Position numbers and translations under genes: made by a program. Shown piece by piece: positions 33,509 through 42,900 of a stretch of 64,000 nt of DNA; the first letter of the stretch is position 1; every line of letters starts with the position of its first letter. Below the pieces are notes generated by a model. The model made no database searches and was not told the DNA's origin. It saw only the letters and a list, made by a program, of their open reading frames with translations. Source of the stretch: Fimbriimonadaceae bacterium (lineage in GTDB: Bacteria; Armatimonadota; Fimbriimonadia; Fimbriimonadales; Fimbriimonadaceae); NCBI GenBank assembly GCA_019638775.1, contig JAHBTD010000001.1, forward strand, positions 868,001 through 932,000. Reading direction: 5' to 3'.

Positions 33509-34777
33509 ATGGCCGTTCTCTATAACCTGTTGCTCCTCATTCTGAGCCCCTTCTGGGTGCCGTGGATGCTTTGGCGCAGTTCGCGGCGCAAGGAGAGTCC
33601 GAACTGGCGTGAGCGCTTTGGCCGGTACTCGTTTGGGCCGCGCAAAGATGGCAAGCGAATCTGGATCCACGCCGTTTCGGTCGGGGAGGTCGTTGCCGTG
33701 TTGCCCATCCTTCGCGAAGTACGCAAGCTCCTGCCGGATCATGAAATCATCCTGAGCGTGACCACCAGTAGCGGACATCAAACCGCCCGAGAGAAGGCGG
33801 AGGGTCTGTTCGACCATCTCGTCTACTTCCCTATCGACCTGATGCGGTTTCAGTTCAACGCGATGATGCGTGTTCAGCCTGCGGTCGTCGCGGTGATGGA
33901 GACGGAGTTGTGGATGAGCTTCTTGTGGCAGGCGAAGGCTTTCAGAGCCTCCACGTTGCTGATCAATGGACGCATCAGCGACCGCAGTTTCCCACGATCT
34001 CAAAAGATTGCGTTTTTCTATCGCCCGTTGCTCGGCTATGTGGATCACTGCTTGATGCAGAGCGAAGTCGATGCCGAGCGCATTAAGGCTCTTGGTGGGC
34101 AGAACGTGGAAGTGCTGGGCAACTGCAAATTCGATGAGGCAGTGGAAGGACTGGATGCGAATGCGGCGGAATGGAGGCGTGAACTGAAGCTGCCGGACGG
34201 AAAGCCGGTTCTCGTCATCGGGTCCACACGGGGGGAGATGGAGGAGAAGTTTGTGCTGGAGGCGATTGCCAGCGTTGGGCTTGACCGCGTCTCCGTCGTG
34301 CATGCCCCTCGGCACATGGAGAGGGTGCCTGCTCTTGCCGAGCAGGTTCAGGCGGCATTTGGGAGTGTGGCGCTGCGATCAAAGGGTGAGGGCGGTTCCT
34401 ACGTGCTGCTGGATACGTACGGCGAATTGAGCAAGGTCTATTCTGTGGCGGACATCGTGGTTGTCGGCGGGGGCTTTGACAACCTGGGCGGGCAGAATAT
34501 CCTGCAGCCGTTGGCGCATGGGAAGCCGGTTCTTCACGGACCACATATGCAGAACTTTCGTGCGGTAGCGGATGCAGCGCAGGCTGCGGGCGCTTCCCAA
34601 ACCTGCGGATCGCCCGAAGAGTTAGCGGCGGCGATCAACGAGCTGCTCGAGGATTCGGTTAAGCGGGAGAGCATGGGGGCTGCGGCGGCGAAACTGGTGC
34701 AGGGCAATCTAGGAGCGAGCGAGCGATACGCGCGGGTGATAATCGATGCGGCTTGTGATGGGGGAGTTTCTCACTAA
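33509..34777 (+). CDS. waaA: 3-deoxy-D-manno-octulosonic acid (Kdo) transferase
   Basis: This 422-residue GT30 enzyme adds Kdo from CMP-Kdo to lipid A precursors at the inner membrane. The N-terminal membrane anchor (AVLYNLLLLILSPFWVPWML) is followed by the Kdo transferase domain (RFGRY, IWIHAVSVGEV, LSVTTSSGHQTA, METELW with the catalytic Glu). The GT-B C-terminal half contains VIGSTRGEMEE, VHAPRHMER and GGGFDNLGGQNILQPLAHGK. It shows that the organism makes LPS, hence is diderm. Other lpx/waa genes are not nearby. Confidence 0.96.
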   Translation: MAVLYNLLLLILSPFWVPWMLWRSSRRKESPNWRERFGRYSFGPRKDGKRIWIHAVSVGEVVAVLPILREVRKLLPDHEIILSVTTSSGHQTAREKAEGLFDHLVYFPIDLMRFQFNAMMRVQPAVVAVMETELWMSFLWQAKAFRASTLLINGRISDRSFPRSQKIAFFYRPLLGYVDHCLMQSEVDAERIKALGGQNVEVLGNCKFDEAVEGLDANAAEWRRELKLPDGKPVLVIGSTRGEMEEKFVLEAIASVGLDRVSVVHAPRHMERVPALAEQVQAAFGSVALRSKGEGGSYVLLDTYGELSKVYSVADIVVVGGGFDNLGGQNILQPLAHGKPVLHGPHMQNFRAVADAAQAAGASQTCGSPEELAAAINELLEDSVKRESMGAAAAKLVQGNLGASERYARVIIDAACDGGVSH

Positions 34778-34813
34778 GGCACTAAGCATAAGCTATGAGT
34801 TGATCGCTTCCTG

Positions 34814-35034
34814 TCTGCAGATATGGAGGGTAAATCCGAAGGTTGGTACCCTCCAGAACGGCAGTTCTGGAGGGATCGACGCTTACATATCTGCAGATAT
34901 GGAGGGTAAATCTGAGAGTTGGCACCCTCCAAAACGGCAGTTCTGGAGGGATCGACGCTTACATATCTGCAGATATGGAGGGTAAATCTGAGGGTTGGTA
35001 CGCTCCAGAACGGCAGTTCTGGAGGGATCAAAGC
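34814..35034 (+). repeat. 76-bp tandem repeat, about 2.9 copies, with internal palindromes
   Basis: Copies begin at 34814, 34890 and 34966. Each has a 14-bp palindrome ATATCTGCAGATAT (incomplete in copy 1), then GGAGGGTAAATC, then a hairpin CTCCAGAAC-GGCA-GTTCTGGAG, and GGATCGACGCTTAC. Copies differ at only a few bases. The unit length is not a multiple of three and carries no stop in several frames, which makes spurious ORFs. There are no spacers, so it is not a CRISPR array. Confidence 0.92.
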
Positions 35035-35070
35035 TAAGAAGTTCTCTGGCACGGGAACGGGTTCAAGAAG

Positions 35071-35125
35071 CCCCACCCCCTACACCCCCTCCCCATCTTC
35101 GCTACGCTCAGACAAGGAGGGGGAA
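35071..35125 (+). repeat. family-A hairpin repeat
   Basis: CCCCACCCCCTACACCCCCT at the left and GGAGGGGGAAG at the right surround a core with CTTCGCTACG. It lies just after the 76-bp array and next to the end of the repeat-protein gene. Confidence 0.7.
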
Positions 35126-35131
35126 GACCGC

Positions 35132-37120
35132 TCACCGATCCCAGAATATGCCTAACTGCCCCTCTTGCGGGGTTAAGCCCTTGTCAGTCCAGTTGGCGGT
35201 GCGGGTAGCGTTTGCGGTCCAGGGGGTTGAGGGTGGATAGAGGTCTTCTCCACCCAGGTCCATGAATACACCCAGGCACAAGCAACGCGACCGAAGGCTG
35301 CCTTTTGGCGCTTCGGCGGCTTTCCCGAGGGTTATGCCTTGACTGTCGTACTTGTCGTTCCCGCCAAACTCCACAAAGATGCCAATGCCGTTGGCATTGC
35401 CCGAGCCAAGGCTCAGGTTAGGCGCTTTATAGGTGTCCGTTCCGGCTCGATCTAATAGACAACCGATGGCAAAATCGTGCCCTGCACCTTGCGCCATGTT
35501 CATGACCGCGATATAAGAGTCGTCTCCTTTCTCATCATCCAAGACTCCAATTGCGTAGTGTGCCGAAGCTCCTTGAACGTACCACTGTCCGTAATAGCTG
35601 TCTTTCCCGGCGAGATCCCACAAGAACCCGACGCCGCGACCGTAGCCCACACCCTGTCCGAAGACCCCACAGCTGTACTTGTCGTCGCCCTCCTGGTCGA
35701 GCAAGATGCCGACGCCGCCTGCGAGTGTGTGCCCGTCGAGGTAGTCGGCGCGGCGGCCATTGCCTGCGCCTTGAGCCATGCTGACGTTGTGCTCTGCGGA
35801 CTGTGGTGAAGCGAAGTCGATCACCTGGTCATTCGCCACATAGGCATCGTCACCGGCGCGGTCGGCAAGGTAGCCGAAGCCTTCCGTTTGCCCGCAACCC
35901 TGTACTTGGTTGAACCCGAAGTACTTGTCGTTCCCACGGACATCCTCTAGAATCCCTGCACCGAAGTTGCCGAACCCTTCACTGTCCACGTAAGCATCGT
36001 AAATGTCATCGCCATCGAGGTCGATCGTTGCCGCCATCCCCATCCGCCCTGAACCTATCCCTGGCCGGTGGGTTCGATAGACATCGTTTCCACCGCTATC
36101 AAGGAGTACCGCATAGCCAAAAAGCGCGCCGCCGGGACCGGGTTCGTTTGTGCCTTTCTTTCGTTGATCCCATCCAACGAGGTTCATATTTCCTAAAACT
36201 TCGTGGCTAAGATACTGATCGTTGCCTTTGCTGTCCAGCACGACGCTGGCCCAGTTCGATGCGCTCTGATTTGCCGGGCAGTTTATGTATGTGTCGTTGC
36301 CGCCCGTGTCGATGATAAGGAGAGTGGGGCGGTCGGGGTGCTTCGTGTCGCTCCCGCCGGTCAGCCGGATGACTCCCCAAGCCGTTGGGATCTGCACGTC
36401 ATATTCGGCGCCGTCCGGCACGATTCCGAGATACACGCCGGCAGCCTGCACCGCCAAAAACAGATCGTATGCCCCGGCTGCAAGGTAGGCCATTTCTACA
36501 CCGCGATAGGCTTGGAGTTTGTCGTTAAACGAACTGCCGAACTCATCGCTGGGCGCTCTTTGAGCGAAGCGTGTGTACTGTGGATTGAGGTCGCCAAGCT
36601 TGAGAAAGGCCGCCTTGCGCATCTCCAGCGAGCGTGGGATGACACTTAGGATCAGAGCGGCAGCCTTTTGAACCTCCGCAGGGACCGAATCGAGACGGGG
36701 TACAGGACCGCTCACAACTCCCTTTGCGGCGAGGTCATCCAAGACTCGTTTGAGCGCCCCAGTTTCCTTTGCGCTTCCCTCTTCTGCGGCGTTTGGATTG
36801 CCAAGGAGCGAGCGTCGAATCGGAAATCCGGTGAGGTGCGCGCCGGATTGAAGACCCGCTGCCGCCGAGCCGATCTGGGTGGACATCTCATCTCGGAACG
36901 TTTTTGAGAAGAACGGAATCCGCCAAGGATTTTCGTCGCATGCGTCATAGATAGTTGTGCTAAATTCGCCAAGTCTATAAAACTGGGCGAGGTTCTGGTC
37001 GAAGCGTGCGGTTTTGGTCGATAAACCCGCCGTACCCAATGCGGTTTCAAACTCTGAGTCCGGCGTCGCGGTAACCTGAGCACCGACAAACATGATTGAA
37101 AGAGCGGCGACGAAAATCAT
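35132..37120 (-). CDS. secreted GDDxY-repeat protein of unknown function
   Basis: This 662-residue protein starts at ATG 37120 with GAGGAA 7 nt upstream and a short hydrophobic signal (IFVAALSIMFVGAQ). Residues about 270-610 are at least ten imperfect repeats of 30-42 residues built on GVGILLDQEGDDKY or LLDSGGNDVYRTHR, each with a G[DN]DxY turn and often a Gly-rich QGxGYG segment. Such repeats could form a beta-roll or beta-helix with Asp/Asn turns that may bind Ca2+, like RTX or hemolysin-type repeats, but spacing differs. Its 5' end overlaps that of the plus-strand esterase gene by 29 bp. Confidence 0.8.
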   Translation of the reverse strand: MIFVAALSIMFVGAQVTATPDSEFETALGTAGLSTKTARFDQNLAQFYRLGEFSTTIYDACDENPWRIPFFSKTFRDEMSTQIGSAAAGLQSGAHLTGFPIRRSLLGNPNAAEEGSAKETGALKRVLDDLAAKGVVSGPVPRLDSVPAEVQKAAALILSVIPRSLEMRKAAFLKLGDLNPQYTRFAQRAPSDEFGSSFNDKLQAYRGVEMAYLAAGAYDLFLAVQAAGVYLGIVPDGAEYDVQIPTAWGVIRLTGGSDTKHPDRPTLLIIDTGGNDTYINCPANQSASNWASVVLDSKGNDQYLSHEVLGNMNLVGWDQRKKGTNEPGPGGALFGYAVLLDSGGNDVYRTHRPGIGSGRMGMAATIDLDGDDIYDAYVDSEGFGNFGAGILEDVRGNDKYFGFNQVQGCGQTEGFGYLADRAGDDAYVANDQVIDFASPQSAEHNVSMAQGAGNGRRADYLDGHTLAGGVGILLDQEGDDKYSCGVFGQGVGYGRGVGFLWDLAGKDSYYGQWYVQGASAHYAIGVLDDEKGDDSYIAVMNMAQGAGHDFAIGCLLDRAGTDTYKAPNLSLGSGNANGIGIFVEFGGNDKYDSQGITLGKAAEAPKGSLRSRCLCLGVFMDLGGEDLYPPSTPWTANATRTANWTDKGLTPQEGQLGIFWDR

Positions 37121-38303
37121 CTTAGCGTTCCTCGCTGTTTTAGGCAGCTCCTTGACTTTGGCTCAGGGGCCCGACTTGAAGCAACCTCCCCCGGCAACGA
37201 CTTTCTCCGCGTGGACCAAAGTCGCAGAGGAGAACACGCTGTCGGAGTACACCGTGACGCTGCCTAGTGCCGTCGAGAGTCCTTTCCCAGAGAATAACGC
37301 GATTCCGTTGAATGTCTTCGTGCCTGCTCGAACTGTGCAGGCCACCCCAGTTGTTATCATCCTGCATTATTGGGGGGCAACCGATCAACGCGCGGAGCGC
37401 AACCAAGCTCAGGACCTCGCTCGACGAGGCATTGCATCGGTCCTTATGCCGCTGCCCTATCACCTCGCGCGAACGCCCAAGGGCTCGCGCTCAGGCGAAC
37501 TGGCGATTGTAGCGGACCCGCAAAAGCTGGTCGAGACGATGACGCAGTGCGTCCTCGACGTTCGGCGGACCATCGACTGGATCGCGACGCGACCGGAATT
37601 CGACAGTTCGAGGGTCGGGATCGCGGGCACATCGCTCGGCTCCTTGGTCGCGACCATCACCTGCGGGGTTGATAAGCGGCTTACTCACGGGGCATTTGTG
37701 CTTGCGGGCGCTGACATCGCCGGGATTCTGTGGAAATCGTCCCGAGTGGTGAAGCAAAGAGAGCAGTTCCGAAAGGACGGTTACACCGAGGAATCCTTGC
37801 GCAAGGCTCTGCAGTCGATTGAACCTTTGAACTATCTCGCTGGACGCGGGCTGCAGTCATCTCTGATCATCGGTGCCAAGTACGATACGGTTATCCCCCC
37901 TGATTCCACCGACAAGCTCATCTCCGCGCTCGACGGAGCCAAAACGGTTTGGCTCGACACCGGCCACTACGGTGGATTCTTCATTCAAAAGAAGGTCCAG
38001 AACACAGTCGGGGCGTATTTTGAAGCTGAGTTTGCCGGTTTGGATTACACTCCGCCGAGTTCACTGACCGCCCCAACTATCCGCATTGGAGTTCTTGGCG
38101 ACACCGAAGACGGCCTTCAGGTTGCGGTTGGCTTGGACGTGTGGAGATCGAACAGCAAATCGGAATTCTTTGCCAGCGCCATTGCAACTCCTCGGGGTTT
38201 GCGTGGATTTGTCGGATTTCGGCTCGACAAGGGGCTGAGCCTCGGCGCGGGGATTCATCCCAAAGGTGTGCGCCCGGGGGTGTTTTGGAGCATCGTACTC
38301 TGA
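37092..38303 (+). CDS. secreted alpha/beta hydrolase (dienelactone hydrolase/esterase-like)
   Basis: This 403-residue protein has a signal peptide (ATKIILAFLAVLGSSLTLAQ). The hydrolase domain (about 55-310) includes VVIILHYWGATDQRAERN, the nucleophile elbow GIAGTSLGS with its Ser, AKYDTVIPP with the acid Asp and DTGHYGG with His. The last 85 residues are a beta-rich tail (IRIGVLGDTEDG, LSLGAGIHPKG) resembling a barrel piece. The gene is divergent to the GDDxY protein and overlaps it at the 5' ends. No Shine-Dalgarno is seen. Its stop overlaps the GNAT start (TGATG). Confidence 0.85.
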   Translation: MIERAATKIILAFLAVLGSSLTLAQGPDLKQPPPATTFSAWTKVAEENTLSEYTVTLPSAVESPFPENNAIPLNVFVPARTVQATPVVIILHYWGATDQRAERNQAQDLARRGIASVLMPLPYHLARTPKGSRSGELAIVADPQKLVETMTQCVLDVRRTIDWIATRPEFDSSRVGIAGTSLGSLVATITCGVDKRLTHGAFVLAGADIAGILWKSSRVVKQREQFRKDGYTEESLRKALQSIEPLNYLAGRGLQSSLIIGAKYDTVIPPDSTDKLISALDGAKTVWLDTGHYGGFFIQKKVQNTVGAYFEAEFAGLDYTPPSSLTAPTIRIGVLGDTEDGLQVAVGLDVWRSNSKSEFFASAIATPRGLRGFVGFRLDKGLSLGAGIHPKGVRPGVFWSIVL

Positions 38304-39046
38304 TGGATGCACATGCCGTAGCCGCAATCGACAATCTCAAGAAAACCTATCTGTCGATTGGGTTGGCAACAACAGGCGCAAAGAAGATTGAACAGGAGGG
38401 TTGTGTGATCTGCGTGAGCGGGCACGATCATCCGGTTGGGAATTTCGCGGTGGTGGACTTTTGCGACGACCTTGGCGCGAAGGACCTTGCCCTTTATGCG
38501 GGGGCGAAGGAAACTTTCCACCTTTATGTCAGTCCCGATGCGGCTCAGAACGGGACAGCGGTTGCCTTGACAAAGCGCGGTTTCCGTTCTGTTCACACCT
38601 TGCAGGCGATGTGGGTTGAAGGATTGGAGGATACGCAGCCCGACTTGATCGAACTGGTGCAGAAGGATGAACTGCGGTCGAGCATTGCCCATTACATGGC
38701 GGACCAATTCTTCGGGCGACGAGGCGGAGATATTGCGCGCAGCGTGGCTGAAGCGACCTTGCACTCGGGTCTGGACCTCTACGAGATTCGAGTCGGTCAC
38801 GACCGAGTTGGGGTTGTGATGCTCACCGATGAGGAAAAGTCCATTGGAATTTACAACCTTGTTGTGGCACCAAATTTGCGAAAAAGGGGTTACGGAGCTA
38901 GGACGCTACGCGAAATTCGAAAAAAAGCACAATTAAGCAAAAAAGCGGTCACATTGCAGTGTGAGAAGTCACTTTCAGCCTGGTATCGAGGCAACGATTT
39001 TGCTTCTTGTGGCGAAATTAGTGTATACGTTTTAGAACGGCGTTAA
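38303..39046 (+). CDS. GNAT-like N-acetyltransferase
   Basis: This 247-residue protein has a degenerate N-terminal GNAT-like half and a complete C-terminal GNAT fold (about 135-247). The acetyl-CoA loop is APNLRKRGYGARTLREI, preceded by GIYNLVV. Start and upstream stop overlap as TGATG, so translation is coupled to the esterase. Tandem GNAT proteins of this size acetylate small molecules or peptides. The substrate is unknown. Confidence 0.8.
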   Translation: MDAHAVAAIDNLKKTYLSIGLATTGAKKIEQEGCVICVSGHDHPVGNFAVVDFCDDLGAKDLALYAGAKETFHLYVSPDAAQNGTAVALTKRGFRSVHTLQAMWVEGLEDTQPDLIELVQKDELRSSIAHYMADQFFGRRGGDIARSVAEATLHSGLDLYEIRVGHDRVGVVMLTDEEKSIGIYNLVVAPNLRKRGYGARTLREIRKKAQLSKKAVTLQCEKSLSAWYRGNDFASCGEISVYVLERR

Positions 39047-39071
39047 GGTTCTTGTTATAATAGAAACAACG

Positions 39072-39938
39072 GTGCGGAAATCTGATCGAGCATTTACCCT
39101 GCCAGAACTGGCAGTGGTGATCGCAATTATCGCGATCCTCGGGGCAATTCTATTGCCCATTTTCCGCGCTGCCAAAATGGCGGCTCAGCGCACCGTCTGC
39201 GCGAGCAACATCCGCAACACCCAAGCCGCCGTGATGATGTACTTGTCGGATTACGACGAGCATTTCATGCTTGTGAACCAAAGTCCAGCCGGGCCATACA
39301 CCCCAGATAAGGACCGGACCTGGGTTCAGATTCTGCTGCCGTACACCCACTCCTTCAATACTTTCTTCTGCCCGTCGGACCATGCGTCACGCGATGAGAA
39401 GGAGAGCTGGGTGGATGCCGATGCCGTCCCCGGGGATGCCGATGCGCGCTATTACAACGCCTCGCTCCACGTGGACCAAGGTTACAACTACCTTTATTTC
39501 GCGCCCGTGGTTTGGCAGAGCGGCACCTGGGTTTCGGTTCCGCGTGGGTTTAGCGAGATCGCCGAGCCCGCGACTGCGCTTTTGTTTGTCGACTCCGTTC
39601 ATTCGCGAAACGGACAAGGGAATCCCGAAGATGGGGGCAGCTATATCGTCATCCCGCCGTGCCGGTACGCCATGCGGTCGGGCCAGCGCATTGATACTTT
39701 CGGCTTTGCCGGGGCCGGGGTTTTGACCCCACGCAAAGGCTGGAGCCCGCAAGACCCGCTTTCGAAGTTCCGATACGGCTTGGCTTGGCCTTGGCACGAC
39801 AAGCGTATGAATATCGGGCGGGCGATGGGCGGTTCAAAGTCGGTAGCTATCACACAACTTTCTGAAGGCTGTGATGTGAGGCCGGAGTGGGCAGGCTTCA
39901 TCAACGACGCGAGCAAGTACACCTGGGACGTCAATTAG
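39072..39938 (+). CDS. DUF1559-type prepilin pseudopilin
   Basis: This 288-residue protein starts at GTG, 10 nt after a perfect TATAAT (39056-39061). It has the class III signal DRA/FTLPELAVVIAIIAI with the conserved Glu at +5, then RTVCASNIRNTQAAVMMYLS. The C-terminal part has prepilin-like GLAWPWHDKRMN but no clear H-x9-DG. It is the second pseudopilin in the window, 8 kb from the first, with no pilus assembly genes nearby. It may be a minor pilin or secreted fibre subunit. Confidence 0.9.
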   Translation: MRKSDRAFTLPELAVVIAIIAILGAILLPIFRAAKMAAQRTVCASNIRNTQAAVMMYLSDYDEHFMLVNQSPAGPYTPDKDRTWVQILLPYTHSFNTFFCPSDHASRDEKESWVDADAVPGDADARYYNASLHVDQGYNYLYFAPVVWQSGTWVSVPRGFSEIAEPATALLFVDSVHSRNGQGNPEDGGSYIVIPPCRYAMRSGQRIDTFGFAGAGVLTPRKGWSPQDPLSKFRYGLAWPWHDKRMNIGRAMGGSKSVAITQLSEGCDVRPEWAGFINDASKYTWDVN

Positions 39939-39986
39939 TCCACTTACAAATCTCTCCAAATGCAGGATTCGCGGCATGCTTTCGCG

Positions 39987-39992
39987 TATCTT
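39987..39992 (+). promoter_or_regulatory. -10-like TATCTT, leaderless arrangement
   Basis: TATCTT is followed by exactly 6 nt and then ATG at 39999. No Shine-Dalgarno is present. Confidence 0.45.
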
Positions 39993-39998
39993 TAAGAC

Positions 39999-42900
39999 AT
40001 GTCCAAGCGTCTGCTCACGGTGTTGGCTTGCTTGGGCGCTCTGCTCACAGCCGGACCGGCGCAGACACCATCTCAGAACGACTACACCCCTATCTACAAG
40101 GCGATTCGAGAGAACATTCGCGAAAGCGAGATCCAAAAGCACCTCGATCAGATTACGAAAGCGCCTTCCCGATTGGCAGGCTCTGAGGGCGAGCGCAGGG
40201 CCTTGGAGTATGCCGAAGGCATCTTCAATCGCCTCGGCTTCGTCAACATCCGCAAGCAGCCGTTTTCGGTCACCGTGCCCGACCCTGAAGCTGTGGGGAC
40301 GCTATCCATTACGGGCGGGGAAAACGTCACTGCCTATCCACTCTGGCCCAACCTCGTGCGGACCTCAACCTGTGACGTTTCGGGACCGATCGTGTATGGC
40401 GGGATGGGGTCGCTCGATGATCTTAAGGGGCTTGACGTCGCGGGGTCAATTGTCATTCTTGAGTTCAACACCGGTACTCGGTGGCGCAACGCTGCCAAGT
40501 TGGGCGCAAAGGCGATTGTCTTTATTGAGCCGAGCGACACCGACCGTGTGCAGGCTGAAGACACCTTCAGCAGCGTTCCTCTTGGAGTCCCCCGATTTTG
40601 GCTACCCCTGCGCGACATCGCGCCGGTGCTGCAGGCTGCAAGAGACGGCAAGAGTGTCCGCCTTTCGTGCAAGCAGAACTGGGTGCTTCGGGAGACGTAC
40701 AACCTCCTTGCCGACCTTCCTGGATCGGTTCCGGCTGCCAAGGACGAACGCATCCTGCTGAGCGCGTATGCCGATTCGATGTCGGCAGTGCCGGGGCTCG
40801 CGCCGGGAGCGGATAGTGCGAGTGGGTTGGCGGCTTTGCTGGAGTTGGCAAGACTATCGAAAGAAAGGTCGCAACGTCGCCCGATGACGTTTATGGTGAC
40901 CTCGGCGCACTTTATTGCCCTCCAAGGTGAGCGCGAGTGGGTGGAACATCAACAGCAGGCGGGAAAGCCGGATGCCCTGCTCACAATCTCACTCGACTTG
41001 AGCTCTACCCGAGCATCTCTCGCCGGGTTCTCTCGTGGCTGGTTTTACAACTACCGCAACGAAACCACTGACACCATACGACCACTATCGCGCATTTTGC
41101 GCGACCACGCGAATCGCATCGCTGAGACCTATGGGCTTGCGAGCGGGCGCGATGTGTATATCGATGCGGTCAACGACAGCGACAACAGAACCTGGAAGAA
41201 CAACATCCCTGGCAAGTTCGCTATGAGCTGCGAACCGATGATCCAGGCGACGCTGAATGCGCTCACCTTCGCGACGGTCGATACGCCTCGGCCCTACCTG
41301 GACACTCCGCTCGACACGTTAGATAGGGTGAACGTACGTGCGATTGCGGATCAAACACGGAGCATCGGGTGTCTTCTTGCGCACCTGCGTCGGGACTCGC
41401 TTAGCCGGACTGAGACATCCCCCTATCGAGTCCCCCTTCAGCCAACGACAATGCGACGGCTGACCACGGTCGGTGGCTTTGGAGAGATTGAGGGCCGCGT
41501 CGTCGTCTTCGATGCGAGCAAGAGTTTTATTCCTGATGTGCCGGTAGAGGGGTCTGTGGCGACTCTGCTGCACGAGAACAAAACGCTGCTGGGGGTTCGG
41601 GCGCCCATGATTCAACTCACCGAACCCAAGACGGCGCACTACAGCTTCATCGGGGTTTCACCAGTGAGCGCGCGGTTTGTGCGCGATCGTAGACCACTCA
41701 GGATTGCCGCGTTTCGGATGGATCCAGACTCGGGCAATATCGACTACGGTCCGGCAGAGGGCGTTCTGGCGAATTATTACTCGACGATGTTTATGATGAC
41801 GTCGTCGCACAAGTCCACTCCCATCGTGGCCTTTCCGTGCGTTTCGCAGGACATTTACGATCTGAGCGACCCGCAGGACTTTCAAGCCCTTCCTTTTGTG
41901 ATGGCGCTTGAGGCAAGGTCGGAGGCCGTGCCGAAGATGTACGGCCTATTCATCGCCGAGCAAGACTTTTTCCTCGCCGACGACATTGAGGACACTGCTG
42001 TACTCTTTGCCCCCCCAAACATGCGCTACAAGCTCATCGGCATGTCGATGGCGGGCGAAGTGCGGATGACTCTGACGAACAGCTCGGACTCGGAACCTAC
42101 CGGAACGGGCTTTGGCATGCCTGGAAGCGAAGATGCGGACACGCTGCATTTGCCCGCGCTTCAAGCCGCGAGGGATATGATTCGCCTCAATGAATCGAGG
42201 ATCAAGAACTTTGCCAAGTACAAGATTTTGAGCGACAGCGTGCTTGACCTTCAGGCCAAAGCTAAAGAGGAGTTGGGGCTTGCCGACCAAGCCGTTCTGG
42301 ACAAAGATTGGGCAGCGGTCGAGAGGCATTCGCGAACGGCTTGGGCGTACGCCTTGCGGGCACATCCCGTCATCCAGGGCACGAATTCGGATGTTATCAA
42401 TGGGGTGATTTTTTATCTGTTTCTGCTCCTTCCCTTCAGTTTCTTCTTAGAAAGGCTTCTGATCGCGGCGAAGCTGCTGACCAAGCAGATCATGTGGTCG
42501 ACGATCTTCTTTATCGCGTCGTTTGCGCTGATCTACTCAATTCACCCCGCTTTTGAGATCATCTACAACCCGGCGGTCATCTTTGTCGCGTTCGTCATGG
42601 GGACGCTGAGTTTGGTTGTCGGCGGGTTCATCGTCGGGAAGTTCGAGACATCGCTCAAGGCGCTCAAGGCGGCTGAGAGTGGGGTTAAGGAGATTGATCT
42701 TTCTCGGGGCACGGTGGCTTTTGCGGCCTTCTCGCTTGGGATTAGCAATATGCGTCGTCGCAAAGCCCGAACCATCTTGACTACGCTCACGCTGGTGGTT
42801 CTCACCTTCATCGTCCTTAGCTTTACGTCTATCGTCCCGGACCTCAAAGTTTACGAAACCGCGAGCCCGAATCAAGCAACCTACTCCGGCATCCTCGTGC

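Noticed and set aside
34814-35034. CRISPR-like array
   Set aside because: Units are contiguous 76-bp copies with no unique spacers, and no cas genes are near.
34746-35240. Several overlapping plus-strand frames of 62-81 codons and a minus frame of 100 codons
   Set aside because: They read through the 76-bp tandem repeat in shifting frames. The unit length is not a multiple of three and lacks stops, so the frames are by-products of the repeat.
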